Shown piece after piece: positions 17,431 through 27,972 of a stretch of 64,000 bases of DNA. The DNA comes from Novispirillum itersonii. Lineage in GTDB: Bacteria; Pseudomonadota; Alphaproteobacteria; Rhodospirillales; Rhodospirillaceae. Below the pieces are notes generated by a model, which worked only from the letters and a program-made list of their open reading frames with translations, was not told where the DNA came from and made no database searches. How positions within the stretch are numbered: the first letter of the stretch is position 1; each line of letters opens with the position of its first letter. The position numbers and the translations under genes are program-made. Location: contig NZ_JACIIX010000011.1 of the NCBI RefSeq assembly GCF_014205675.1, positions 124,001-188,000 on the forward strand, read 5' to 3'.

Positions 17431-18579
17431 TCATCCCTTCGGCGTCCGCATCCCTGCCAGCATCAACAGCCCCGCCCCCATCGCCACCGCCGCCATGATC
17501 AGTCCGGCGTTGTAGCTGCCGCTGCGCTCCGCCAGAAAACCGGTCACCCCCGGGGCAATGGTCTGGGCAACCCCATAGGACAGGGTCAGACGGGCCATCG
17601 CCTGCGACGGATTGGCCGGAAACTGCCGCCCGGCCAAGGCCAGCGTCATCGCCACAATGCCGATAAAGGTGGCCCCGAACAGCACTGCCCCGGCCAGTGC
17701 CGCCATCAGGCCATCGGAGAGCACCGGCAGCAGGATCGAAACGATCTGCAAGGCATAGGCGGCGATCAGGGCCGGAATATCGCCCAGCCGCCGCGCCACC
17801 CGGTCCCACAGAATGCAGGCAGGCATGGCGGCCAGCCCGGTGACCACCCAGACGGTCGGGCCGGTGCCACGCAGATCCGGCACCCGTTCCGTCACCGCGA
17901 CCAGAAAGGTGGCGCTGACCACAAAGCCGACCCCGGCACAGAAATAGGCCGGAATCAGCAGCCAGCCGCTTCCGCCGCCGGACCGGACCGGCCCCTCCGC
18001 CGCCTTGCGGGCCAGCGGAGTCATCTCCGGCATCCAGCCCCAGGCCGGGATCAACAGCAGGACCGCCAGCGCCCCCATCCCCAGCCATTGCCGGTCCCAC
18101 GGCCAGAGCGCCATCAGCAGCACCAGCACCCCGGAAACCACAATCCCCAGCCCCAGACCGGCGAAATGCACCCCCAGTTCCGGGCGGCGGCCCTGCGCCA
18201 CCAGCCACGCAAAGACCATCCCCGATCCCAGCAGCATCCCCCCGGCGGCGCTGACTCCGGCGATGAAGCGCAGAACCATCCACAGCCACGGATCGGTGGT
18301 CAGGCCCATACCCGCCACCCCGATCACCCCGGCCAGCAGCCCGGCACGGTACAGCCGCAGGCGCAGCTGCGGGCCGGAGACCGCCGTGGCAATCAGGGTT
18401 CCGGTCATGTACCCCGCGTAGTTGACCGTCGCCAGCAGGCCGCCCAGCGCATCATCAAGTCCCGCCTGCGCTTTCATCAGCGGCAGCAGCGGGGTGTAGG
18501 CGAAGCGGGCCAGCCCGATGGTCAGAACAAGGGAGCAGATGCCGGCGGTCAGAACCTGCCAGCGATACCGGGGCGACAT
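17431..18579 (-). CDS. YbfB/YjiJ-family MFS transporter
   Basis: 382-residue, 12-helix major facilitator protein. The first helix region LTIGLARFAYTPLLPLM and GYMTGTL match the YbfB/YjiJ family, whose substrates are mostly undefined. Start 18579 is preferred over 18603 because CGGAG lies about 7 bases upstream. It is divergent from an AraC regulator gene with 80 bp between starts, so that regulator probably controls it. Confidence 0.85.
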   Translation of the reverse strand: MSPRYRWQVLTAGICSLVLTIGLARFAYTPLLPLMKAQAGLDDALGGLLATVNYAGYMTGTLIATAVSGPQLRLRLYRAGLLAGVIGVAGMGLTTDPWLWMVLRFIAGVSAAGGMLLGSGMVFAWLVAQGRRPELGVHFAGLGLGIVVSGVLVLLMALWPWDRQWLGMGALAVLLLIPAWGWMPEMTPLARKAAEGPVRSGGGSGWLLIPAYFCAGVGFVVSATFLVAVTERVPDLRGTGPTVWVVTGLAAMPACILWDRVARRLGDIPALIAAYALQIVSILLPVLSDGLMAALAGAVLFGATFIGIVAMTLALAGRQFPANPSQAMARLTLSYGVAQTIAPGVTGFLAERSGSYNAGLIMAAVAMGAGLLMLAGMRTPKG

Positions 18580-18659
18580 GGGGAGTCTCCGTCTGGGATC
18601 CATCAGAGAACAGTGATACGGTGCCCGCCTCCGTCTGTCTTGCGATGGAATGACAAAAA

Positions 18660-19499
18660 ATGTCGATCAACCGCCAAGATCTGTTTCCGGCCGGGGAGAA
18701 CTGGCAGCCCCTGTCCGTGCCCGACGCCGATCAGCGGCCCGATCCCCTGCGGGTGCGCGCCCAGTCCCTGCCCGCCCGCCATTACTTTCCCGATCACAGC
18801 CACGACTGGCACCAGATGGTCTATGCCATCACCGGGGCGCTGACGGTGTTCCTCGACGGGCGGCGGTTCGTGATCCCCCCGGAACAGGCGGTGTGGCTGC
18901 CCGGCGGCACCCCCCATGCCGTCGCCACCCGCAGCGGGGCCGAATACCGCAGCCTGTATGTGGCGGAGACCGCCGGAACAGGGCTGGCGGGCGTCCCGTT
19001 TGTTTTCGCGGTTCCGCCGCTGCTGCGGGCCCTGATCATCGAGGCCACCGATCTCCAGCGGGCCGATGACGGCAGCGCCTATGCCGAACAGGTCAACAGC
19101 CTGATCCTTGCCACCCTGCCCCGGCTGACCGCCCTGCCCTCGGCCCTGCCCTGGCCGCGGCGGCGACAGTTGATCGTGCTGTGCGAGGCCCTTTATGCCC
19201 ACCCCGACGATCCACGCGGACTGGACGACTGGGCCAAGACCCTCGGCCTGTCGGAACGCAGCCTGACCCGGCACTTTCAGGCCGAAACCGGCATGACCCT
19301 GCGGGCGTGGCGGCGACGGCTGCGGCTGTTCCGCAGTCAGGAGCTTCTGGCCACCGGGGCCAGCATCACCGCCATCGCGCTGGAGCTGGGATATGCGTCC
19401 GTTTCCGCCTTTATCGCCATGTTCCGGGCGGAAACCGGGCTCAGCCCGGACGCCTACCGCCGCAGTGATCTGTCGGCAGAGGCAGACGCGACACGGTGA
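18660..19499 (+). CDS. AraC-family transcriptional regulator with cupin domain
   Basis: 279 residues: an N-terminal cupin sensor domain (HSHDWHQMVYAITGAL and PGGTPHAV carry the metal-binding-type histidines) and a C-terminal double helix-turn-helix (ERSLTRHFQAETGMTL and AIALELGYASVSAFIAMFRA). The typical ligand is a small molecule bound in the cupin. Divergent placement next to the MFS gene suggests it regulates that transporter. The downstream 240 bp lead into the methionine riboswitch. Confidence 0.88.
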   Translation: MSINRQDLFPAGENWQPLSVPDADQRPDPLRVRAQSLPARHYFPDHSHDWHQMVYAITGALTVFLDGRRFVIPPEQAVWLPGGTPHAVATRSGAEYRSLYVAETAGTGLAGVPFVFAVPPLLRALIIEATDLQRADDGSAYAEQVNSLILATLPRLTALPSALPWPRRRQLIVLCEALYAHPDDPRGLDDWAKTLGLSERSLTRHFQAETGMTLRAWRRRLRLFRSQELLATGASITAIALELGYASVSAFIAMFRAETGLSPDAYRRSDLSAEADATR

Positions 19500-19615
19500 G
19501 ACCCCCTAAATCCACAACAAAAGAACGTTATTTTTCTCCCCGCATGACCATCATGCGCAAAACGCATGTGAAAAAAGATTGCTGTAAACGAATGGACCGA
19601 CTAAGTTGGATCCAA

Positions 19616-19672
19616 CGCGCCGATTTGCTTCTCAGCTTGCGGGCGCTTGATAAATGCGGCTAAAGCGAGGGG
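19616..19672 (+). promoter_or_regulatory. SAM-II riboswitch aptamer upstream of metNIQ
   Basis: The order of conserved elements matches SAM-II: P1 strand GCGCC (19617-19621), GATTT in loop 1, TTGC, P1 return strand GGCGC (19642-19646), then TGATAAATGCGGCTAAAG (19648-19665) and a GAGGGG purine end. This closely follows the experimentally known metX aptamer, which carries UGAUAAAUGUAGCUAAA at the same place. It is followed 22 bases later by an intrinsic terminator and then metN. The expected effect is lower expression of methionine uptake when S-adenosylmethionine is high. Confidence 0.9.
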
Positions 19673-19693
19673 CTTATCGGATATCCGCTTTGC

Positions 19694-19725
19694 ACCGCTT
19701 TACCGTCAGGAAAAGCGGTTTTTTT
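19694..19725 (+). terminator. Terminator hairpin downstream of the SAM-II aptamer
   Basis: ACCGCTTT (19694-19701) pairs with AAAGCGGT (19712-19719), followed by a run of seven T. It lies before the metN start at 19745, so it is an attenuator rather than an end-of-gene terminator. The probable mode is premature termination. Confidence 0.85.
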
Positions 19726-19744
19726 GTTTATCCGGGTGCCTGCC

Positions 19745-20536
19745 ATGATCCGTCTGAAGTCTGTCGAGAAAACCTATCCCGCCCGCCGGGGGACCCCGCC
19801 GCACACCGCCCTGAAAGGGGTGAGCCTGTCCGTCGGCAAGGGCGAGATTTTCGGCATCATCGGCCGGTCCGGTGCCGGAAAATCGACCCTGCTGCGCACC
19901 ATCAACCTGCTGGAACGGCCGACCGCCGGAACGGTGGAGGTGGAAGGCCGCGATGTCACCGCCCTGCCCATCCGCGACCTGCCGCTGTTCCGGCGCCGGA
20001 TCGGCATGGTGTTCCAGCACTTCAACCTGCTGTCATCCCGCACCGTTTATGACAACGTCGCCCTGCCGCTGGAACTGGCCGGGGCCAGCAAAGCGGAGAT
20101 TGCCGCCGCTGTGGATCCGCTGCTGCCCCTCGTCGGGCTGGCTGACAAGCGGGACCGCTATCCGGCGGAACTGTCCGGCGGGCAGAAGCAGCGCGTCGGC
20201 ATTGCCCGCGCCCTGTCCAGCTCGCCGCAGGTGCTGCTGTGCGACGAGGTGACCTCGGCACTGGACCCCGAAACCACCCGCCAGATCCTCGCCCTGCTGA
20301 AAACCATCAACCGCCGCCTGAACCTGACCATGGTGGTGATCACCCACGAAATGGATGTGGTCCGCCTGCTGTGTGACCGGGTTGCGGTGATGGACCATGG
20401 CGAGATTGTTGAGACCGGCATCACCGCCGATGTGTTTGCCAACCCGGCCCACCCGGTCACCCGGTCGATGCTGCATGAACTGCACAGCCTCGACACCCTG
20501 ACCGATGCCGACCTGTCCGCCGAAGAGGTGCTGTAA
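19745..20536 (+). CDS. metN: Methionine ABC transporter ATP-binding protein (short form)
   Basis: Cytoplasmic ATPase of the D/L-methionine importer MetNIQ. Walker [11 protein letters not shown]-loop [10 protein letters not shown], signature LSGGQKQR, Walker [13 protein letters not shown] and the H-loop are all present. It has 263 residues, against about 340 for E. coli MetN, and stops soon after the ATPase domain, so the C-terminal C2/NIL domain that binds methionine for trans-inhibition is missing. The stop overlaps the metI start. Start 19745 ([11 protein letters not shown]) is preferred over an in-frame codon at 19724 that lies in the terminator T-run. Confidence 0.93.
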   Translation: MIRLKSVEKTYPARRGTPPHTALKGVSLSVGKGEIFGIIGRSGAGKSTLLRTINLLERPTAGTVEVEGRDVTALPIRDLPLFRRRIGMVFQHFNLLSSRTVYDNVALPLELAGASKAEIAAAVDPLLPLVGLADKRDRYPAELSGGQKQRVGIARALSSSPQVLLCDEVTSALDPETTRQILALLKTINRRLNLTMVVITHEMDVVRLLCDRVAVMDHGEIVETGITADVFANPAHPVTRSMLHELHSLDTLTDADLSAEEVL

Positions 20537-21195
20537 TGCTGTCCGCCATTCTGCCGCTGCTGCTCAATGCCACGCTGGAAACCCTGTACATGGTTTCCGT
20601 GGCACTGGCGATCAGCCTGCTGATCGGCGGGCCGCTGGGGATCCTGCTCGCCACCTCCCGGCGGGGGGAACTGTATGAAGCCCCGCTGTTCCAGCTGATT
20701 GCCGGGCCGGTGATCAACGCCGCCCGTTCCATCCCCTTCATCATTCTGGCGGTGGCGATCATTCCCTTCACCCGTCTGGTGGCCGGAACCTCCATCGGTA
20801 CCAGCGCCGCCATCGTTCCGCTGACCGTTGCCGCCGTGCCGTTTCTGGCCCGCATTGTCGAAGGCGCGGTGCGCGAGGTTGACAGCGGCCTGATCGAAGC
20901 GGCACAGGCCATGGGCGCCCGCCCATGGCAGGTGGTGGTCAAGGTACTGCTGCCCGAAGCCCTGCCCGGCCTGATCCATGGCATCACCCTCGCCGCCGTG
21001 GCGATGATCGGCTACTCCGCCATGGTCGGGGCCGTCGGTGGCGGCGGGCTGGGCGACCTCGGCATCCGCTATGGCTACCAGCGGTTCCGTCCCGACATGA
21101 TGATCGCGGTGGTGATCACCCTGATCGTGGTGGTGCAGGGCGTGCAGATGCTGGGCGACTGGCTGGCCCGCAAGGCCGACAAGCGTAACCTCTGA
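20536..21195 (+). CDS. metI: Methionine ABC transporter permease
   Basis: 219-residue inner-membrane permease with five predicted helices. The EAA loop that contacts MetN is EAAQAMGARPWQVVVKVLLP. AARSIPFIILAVAIIPFTR and MVGAVGGGGLGDLGIRYGY are hallmark MetI segments. The start ATG overlaps the metN stop by one base (TAATG), indicating coupling. Confidence 0.95.
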   Translation: MLSAILPLLLNATLETLYMVSVALAISLLIGGPLGILLATSRRGELYEAPLFQLIAGPVINAARSIPFIILAVAIIPFTRLVAGTSIGTSAAIVPLTVAAVPFLARIVEGAVREVDSGLIEAAQAMGARPWQVVVKVLLPEALPGLIHGITLAAVAMIGYSAMVGAVGGGGLGDLGIRYGYQRFRPDMMIAVVITLIVVVQGVQMLGDWLARKADKRNL

Positions 21196-21248
21196 TCCTT
21201 CTTTCTCTCCTTCCTTTTCGTCTTCATCTGGCTCTCAGGAGTAATCCG

Positions 21249-22034
21249 ATGCGTCTTCTGTCCACGCTGGCGGCCGCTGCCGCCCTGGCGACCCTGACTG
21301 TTGCCCCGGTTTCCGCCAAAGACATCAAGCTGGGTGTCACCACCGGCATGCATGAGCAGGTGGCCGAAAAGGTCGCCGAGATCATCAAGGCCAAGGGCCA
21401 CACCCTGAAGATCATCAGCTTCAGCGATTACGTTCTCCCCAATCAGGCGCTGGCTGACGGCGATCTGGATGCCAACAGCTTCCAGCACAAGCCGTATCTG
21501 GACCGCCAGAAGAAAGACCGTAATTTCGATCTGACCATCGTAGGCACCAGCTTTGTCGCCCCGATGGCGGTGTATTCCGACAAGATCAAGTCGCTGGCGG
21601 ACCTGAAGGCCGGTGATTCCATCGCCATCCCCAACGATCCGTCCAACGGTGGCCGCGCCCTGCTGCTGCTGGCCAGGCTGGGCCTGATTGAGGTGGATGC
21701 CAAGGCCGGGCTGACCCCCGGTGCCGCTGATGTCACCAAGAATCCGAAAAACCTGAAGATCGTCGAACTGGATGCCGCCCAGCTGCCGCGCTCCCTGCCC
21801 GACGTGACGCTGGCCGCGATCAACACCAACTACGCGCTGGAAGCCAAGCTGAACCCGACCAAGGATTCCATCGCCCGTGAAGATGCGGACAGCCCCTATG
21901 CCAACGTCATCGTGGTGCAGGGCAAGAACCAGAACGAAGCGTGGGTGAAGGATCTGGTTGCCGCCTACAACGATGCTGCAATCCGCACCTTCATCACCAA
22001 CGACCTGAAGGGCGCCGTGGTTCCGGCCTTCTAA
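21249..22034 (+). CDS. metQ: MetQ/NlpA-family methionine-binding protein, copy 1
   Basis: 261-residue periplasmic substrate-binding protein for the methionine importer. It has a signal peptide (MRLLSTLAAAAALATLTVAPVSA) with no cysteine at the cleavage site, so unlike E. coli MetQ it is not a lipoprotein. Family segments are GVTTGMHEQVAEKV, LPNQALADGDLDANSFQH, IPNDPSNGGRALLLL and AINTNYAL. A good Shine-Dalgarno (AGGAG) precedes the ATG. A second, very similar copy follows 276 bp downstream. Confidence 0.93.
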   Translation: MRLLSTLAAAAALATLTVAPVSAKDIKLGVTTGMHEQVAEKVAEIIKAKGHTLKIISFSDYVLPNQALADGDLDANSFQHKPYLDRQKKDRNFDLTIVGTSFVAPMAVYSDKIKSLADLKAGDSIAIPNDPSNGGRALLLLARLGLIEVDAKAGLTPGAADVTKNPKNLKIVELDAAQLPRSLPDVTLAAINTNYALEAKLNPTKDSIAREDADSPYANVIVVQGKNQNEAWVKDLVAAYNDAAIRTFITNDLKGAVVPAF

Positions 22035-22057
22035 GGATGTGATCTCACGCGCCGGGC

Positions 22058-22222
22058 GCGGGCATTCGCCCGCTTGGCTTTGGGATCTGTCCCTCAGACG
22101 GCGGGCGGGCGCGTCCGCGCCCTTGCCTCACGTCCGCATGGGCGGACGGGCCCTCAATGGGCCAGTCAGCCCGGCCAAAGCCGGGCTTCCGTTCCCTGTC
22201 TCTCAGACACCGGGTGCCTGAG
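22058..22222. repeat. Array of six consecutive hairpins between the metQ copies
   Basis: Six short inverted repeats follow one another: GCGGGC/GCCCGC (22058-22073), GGGCGC/GCGCCC (22107-22122), CGTCCGC/GCGGACG (22131-22148), GGCCC/GGGCC (22149-22163), AGCCCGGC/GCCGGGCT (22168-22187) and CTCAG..CTGAG (22202-22222). None has a T-run. They may stabilise or attenuate the mRNA between the two binding-protein genes. No plausible gene lies here. Confidence 0.75.
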
Positions 22223-22310
22223 GACGGTTTCATTATTTTTCTTTCTCAGAGCCTCGGGGCGGGGGGTGCGCCGCCCGCCCCGGTCCAACAGCAAAAAAAG
22301 GAAACGACCG

Positions 22311-23096
22311 ATGCGTCTTCTGTCCACGCTCGCCGCCGCTGCGGTGTCCGCCGTCCTGATCGCCGCCCCGGCGGTCGCCAAGGAAATCAAGCTGGGTGTC
22401 TCCGCCGGTTCGCATGAGCAGGTGGCCGAGAAGGTTGCCGAGATCATCAAGGCCAAGGGCCACACCCTGAAGATCGTCACCTTCAACGACTACATTCTGC
22501 CGAATCAGGCGCTGGCCTCCGGCGATCTGGATGCCAACAGCTTCCAGCACGTGCCGTATCTGGACCAGCAGAAGAAGGACCGTGGCTACGACCTGACCGT
22601 CGTCGGCACCAACTTCGTCGAGCCGATGGGCGTGTATTCCAAGAAGATCAAGACTCTGGCCGATCTGAAGGCCGGTGATTCCGTCGCCATCCCCAATGAT
22701 CCGTCCAACGGCGGCCGCGCCCTGCTGCTGCTGGCCAAGCAGGGTCTGATCGAGGTGGACGCCAAGACCGGCCTGACCCCGGGTGCCGCCGACATCACCA
22801 AGAACCCGAAGGGCCTGAAGTTCGTTGAACTGGATGCCGCCCAGCTGCCGCGCTCCCTGCCGGACGTGACCGCTGCCGCCATCAACACCAACTATGCGCT
22901 GGAAGCCGGGCTGAACCCGCTGAAGGACTCGCTGGTGATCGAAGACGCCAAGAGCCCCTATGCCAACATCGTCGTCGTCCAGACCAAGGACAAGGACGCG
23001 GCCTGGGTGAAGGATCTGGTTGCCGCCTATCAGAACGATCAGGTCCGCGCCTTCATCCTCGAAACCTTCAAGGGGGCCGTGGTTCCGGCATTCTGA
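22311..23096 (+). CDS. metQ: MetQ/NlpA-family methionine-binding protein, copy 2
   Basis: 261 residues, the same length as copy 1, aligning end to end without gaps and mostly identical by eye (for example LPNQALASGDLDANSFQH, IPNDPSNGGRALLLLAKQGLI). The signal peptide MRLLSTLAAAAVSAVLIAAPAVA again lacks a lipobox. Differences cluster in the signal peptide and in surface segments (for example TKDKDAAWVKD versus GKNQNEAWVKD). Start 22311 follows AAAGGAAA. This is a tandem duplication. The copies may differ in affinity or ligand stereochemistry, which cannot be read here. Confidence 0.93.
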   Translation: MRLLSTLAAAAVSAVLIAAPAVAKEIKLGVSAGSHEQVAEKVAEIIKAKGHTLKIVTFNDYILPNQALASGDLDANSFQHVPYLDQQKKDRGYDLTVVGTNFVEPMGVYSKKIKTLADLKAGDSVAIPNDPSNGGRALLLLAKQGLIEVDAKTGLTPGAADITKNPKGLKFVELDAAQLPRSLPDVTAAAINTNYALEAGLNPLKDSLVIEDAKSPYANIVVVQTKDKDAAWVKDLVAAYQNDQVRAFILETFKGAVVPAF

Positions 23097-23133
23097 TCCC
23101 CACCGCGAAATGACCGGATCAGATCAGAGTCAG

Positions 23134-23160
23134 AAAGGGCAGCCCTGCGGCTGCCCTTTT
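23134..23160 (+). terminator. Intrinsic terminator of the met unit
   Basis: GGGCAGCC (23137-23144) pairs with GGCTGCCC (23149-23156), followed by TTTT and preceded by AAA. It may serve both the met genes and the convergent chemoreceptor gene. Confidence 0.85.
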
Positions 23161-23183
23161 CCATCGGTGGCTTCTTTTTTCGA

Positions 23184-25274
23184 TCAGACCCGGATGATCT
23201 GTTGCAGGAAGCGTTCCACCTCCTGCCGCAGGGCATCCGCCCGGGCTGTCATCGTTTCCGCAGCACTCAACACCTCGGTCGCCGCATGGCCGGTACGTTC
23301 CGCCCCGCCGCGCACATCGCTGATGCTGCCTGCCACTTCCGACGTTGAACTTGCCGCCTGCACCACGTTGCGGGCGATCTCCTGCGTTGCCGCCCCCTGT
23401 TCTTCCACGGCGCTGGCAATGGTGGTGGCGATTTCATCAATCCGGCGGATGATCCCGGCGATGGCCTGATTGGACCGTACCGCCTGACCGGTGGCCTGCT
23501 GCACCGCCTCAATCTGCCGGGTGATCTGCTCCGTCGCCTTGGCGGTCTGGTTGGCGAGGGATTTGACCTCGTTCGCCACCACGGCAAAGCCCTTCCCGGC
23601 ATCCCCGGCCCGCGCCGCCTCAATGGTGGCATTCAGGGCCAGAAGATTGGTCTGGCTGGCAATGTCGTTGATCAGGTTGACCACCACCCCGATCTGCTCG
23701 GTCGAGGCCTCAAGGCTGCGGATCAGGGCGGTGCTTTCCTCTGCCGCCGCCACCGCCTCGCTGGCGATGCGGGCCGAGGTGCCGACATGGCTGCTGATCT
23801 CGTTGATCGAGGCCGACAGCTCTTCCGCCGCTGCCGCCACCGTCTCCACATTCTGGCGGGAGGCATCGGCGGCCCCGGCGACCAGACCGGCCTGTTCACT
23901 GGCCGAAGTGGCAATCGCATTCATGCCCTGCGCCGTGCTTTCCAGTGTCTGCGCGGTGCTGTCAACGGCCCCCAGCAGGGTGCTGACCTCCCCCTCAAAC
24001 GCCCGGGTCAGGCCCTGAATGCGCTCGGCCCGCTCCACCTGTACCTGACGGGCTTTTTCCTGCTCCGCCGCCAGCTGGCGGTTCCGGTCCATGTTATCGC
24101 GGAACACCGTCATCGCATCGGCCATCGCCGCCAGTTCCTGCGGGCTGGTGATCTGCGGGACCACTTTCAGATCCCTGCCTTCGGCCAGTTCAGTCATGGC
24201 ATCGGTCAGGGTCATGATCGGCCGGGCAATCCGCTGCCCGATCACCACCGCCAGCAGCATGGATGCCACAACGGCAATAAGGCCGACGGCCAGCATGGTC
24301 CAGCGGGCCTGCACTGCCTCGGCCATCACCTCGGCTTCCGGGGCGCTGACGATCAGCACCCAGCGTTCGCTGATCCCGTCCACACCAAACTGGGTGGCAC
24401 TGATCAGGCTGGGAACCCCGCTGGCCGGATCCGGCATCGCCCGCTGCACCGCCCCTTTGGATCTGACATCCGTCAGCAGGGCCTGTAGGGCCGGGTTTTC
24501 CACTGTCTTCCCGATCAGCGTCGCATCGGGCGACGCCACCCACTTGCCATCGTGCGACACCACCATGGCATAGCCGCTGGCGTACAGCTTCACCTCCGCC
24601 GCCAGTTTCTGGATTGAGGTCAACGGGATATCAACCGTGGTGATCCCGACCGGCTTGCCAGCGACATCCGTCACCGGGGAGGAGAGGGTGGTCATCAGGG
24701 TTTTGGTGCCCATCACCTCGTACATATACGGCGGGGTGATGACCGTGCGCTTTTCCCGCATCGGCATGTCATACCAGAACTTTTCTGCGGCATCGCCGGT
24801 CATCGGCGCAATGGTGATGCCGGGCTTTCCCTTGTCATCACGGGCGGCATAAATCAGGTAACGGCCGGTATCATCGCCCAGATCCGTCTTGGCATACCGG
24901 GCGTCCTGACCGTCGAAATTGGGTTCAAAACCGCCGTAAAAACCAATGAAATCAGGGTTGTCCGTCAGTTCCTTCAGCAACACCTGCCCGAACAGGGCGC
25001 GGTCAAAGCCCCCTTCCTTCTGTAGAAAGGCGTGGGCAATCCCGGTGCCGGAACGGGCAAAGGCCGCCGCCCGCAGCAGCATGCCGCCCATGGTTTCCGC
25101 TTCCTGCGCCGATCGGCTGCTCAGGGTATCGCGGGCCCGGCTCTGGGCCAGATCCCCCAGCGTCGCCGACGCATACCAGATCACCGCCACCAGCGAGACT
25201 GCCACCGTTGCCAGAAACGGAACCAAAATCTGGCGGCGGATCGATCCGCCGGACCGTACCGTACGTGTTGTCAT
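23184..25274 (-). CDS. Methyl-accepting chemotaxis protein with dCache domain
   Basis: 696-residue membrane chemoreceptor. TM1 is at about 14-36. A large periplasmic double-Cache domain follows (about 40-320; [13 protein letters not shown] and [13 protein letters not shown] are typical). TM2 is about 325-348, then HAMP ([13 protein letters not shown]), adaptation helices, and the hairpin tip [25 protein letters not shown] split around its glycine hinge. The ligand is unknown; amino acids or organic acids are usual for dCache. No CheW-binding pentapeptide is evident at the C-terminus. Upstream DNA holds several palindromes. Confidence 0.94.
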   Translation of the reverse strand: MTTRTVRSGGSIRRQILVPFLATVAVSLVAVIWYASATLGDLAQSRARDTLSSRSAQEAETMGGMLLRAAAFARSGTGIAHAFLQKEGGFDRALFGQVLLKELTDNPDFIGFYGGFEPNFDGQDARYAKTDLGDDTGRYLIYAARDDKGKPGITIAPMTGDAAEKFWYDMPMREKRTVITPPYMYEVMGTKTLMTTLSSPVTDVAGKPVGITTVDIPLTSIQKLAAEVKLYASGYAMVVSHDGKWVASPDATLIGKTVENPALQALLTDVRSKGAVQRAMPDPASGVPSLISATQFGVDGISERWVLIVSAPEAEVMAEAVQARWTMLAVGLIAVVASMLLAVVIGQRIARPIMTLTDAMTELAEGRDLKVVPQITSPQELAAMADAMTVFRDNMDRNRQLAAEQEKARQVQVERAERIQGLTRAFEGEVSTLLGAVDSTAQTLESTAQGMNAIATSASEQAGLVAGAADASRQNVETVAAAAEELSASINEISSHVGTSARIASEAVAAAEESTALIRSLEASTEQIGVVVNLINDIASQTNLLALNATIEAARAGDAGKGFAVVANEVKSLANQTAKATEQITRQIEAVQQATGQAVRSNQAIAGIIRRIDEIATTIASAVEEQGAATQEIARNVVQAASSTSEVAGSISDVRGGAERTGHAATEVLSAAETMTARADALRQEVERFLQQIIRV

Positions 25275-25391
25275 GCAGCTATCCCCCTCTTGTTCTCTTT
25301 ATGGGGGCCTGACCAGCCAGCCGAAGGGTACACCCCTGTACCCCCGACAGCCTGAAAACAGCCCGTCCCCACCGCTCTACAGTAACATTCA

Positions 25392-25472
25392 CATTCCGGC
25401 ATATGGAATGAAAGTAATGTGGTATGGCCTTAAGACAGCTGCGTAAATTCCCTATAGGTCGTATCTACGACC
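25392..25472. other. Two palindromes upstream of the chemoreceptor gene
   Basis: CATTCC-GGCATAT-GGAATG (25392-25410) and GGTCGTA-TC-TACGACC (25457-25472) lie 118-198 bp before the chemoreceptor start in a 380-bp gene-free gap. Both resemble protein-binding sites rather than terminators, as no T-run follows. No regulator can be assigned. Confidence 0.5.
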
Positions 25473-25552
25473 CCCAAACAGCCTATTCCTGTCTTTTCAG
25501 ACTCAGCCGCTCCAAGAGTGGGCCGACTCGGGGGCGGGGGTTTGCGGCCAAA

Positions 25553-25588
25553 GAAAAACCGCCGCCGGAACAGTCCAGCGGCGGTTTT
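25553..25588 (-). terminator. Intrinsic terminator of thiC
   Basis: AAAACCGCCGC (25555-25565) pairs with GCGGCGGTTTT (25578-25588). Read leftward the stem is followed by TTTTTCTT. Because of its symmetry it could also act rightward. Confidence 0.8.
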
Positions 25589-25601
25589 CAACTTTACGGA
25601 T

Positions 25602-27757
<2,156 letters not shown>

Positions 27758-27866
27758 CTAACAGGACAGGCAATGCCTGCCCGCACTTTAGGCAGCAACC
27801 CTGACATATTTTATCCAAAGTCAGAGTATCCCAGCGTGTAGAACCGCTTAGGCGCTACAACCAAAG

Positions 27867-27882
27867 TGGCATCGTTCTTGCT
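27867..27882 (+). promoter_or_regulatory. Sigma54-type promoter before the Cache/chemoreceptor-tip gene
   Basis: TGGCATC-GTTC-TTGCT matches the -24/-12 consensus with the exact GG-N10-GC spacing (GG at 27868-27869, GC at 27880-27881). It is 91 bp before the start at 27973. The 476-bp gap also holds the thiC riboswitch; nothing else is recognised in it. Confidence 0.65.
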
Positions 27883-27972
27883 GATATAAGCGCAAAGAAT
27901 AACGGGTGGCCATGGACCCAACGAGGTCCGCACAAAAGCAATGCAGTCCCAGCCGACAGCAGGAGGCTCCCC

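Noticed and set aside
22039-22221. 60-codon gene between the metQ copies
   Set aside because: The frame runs through the hairpin array, has no binding site, and its composition follows the inverted repeats.
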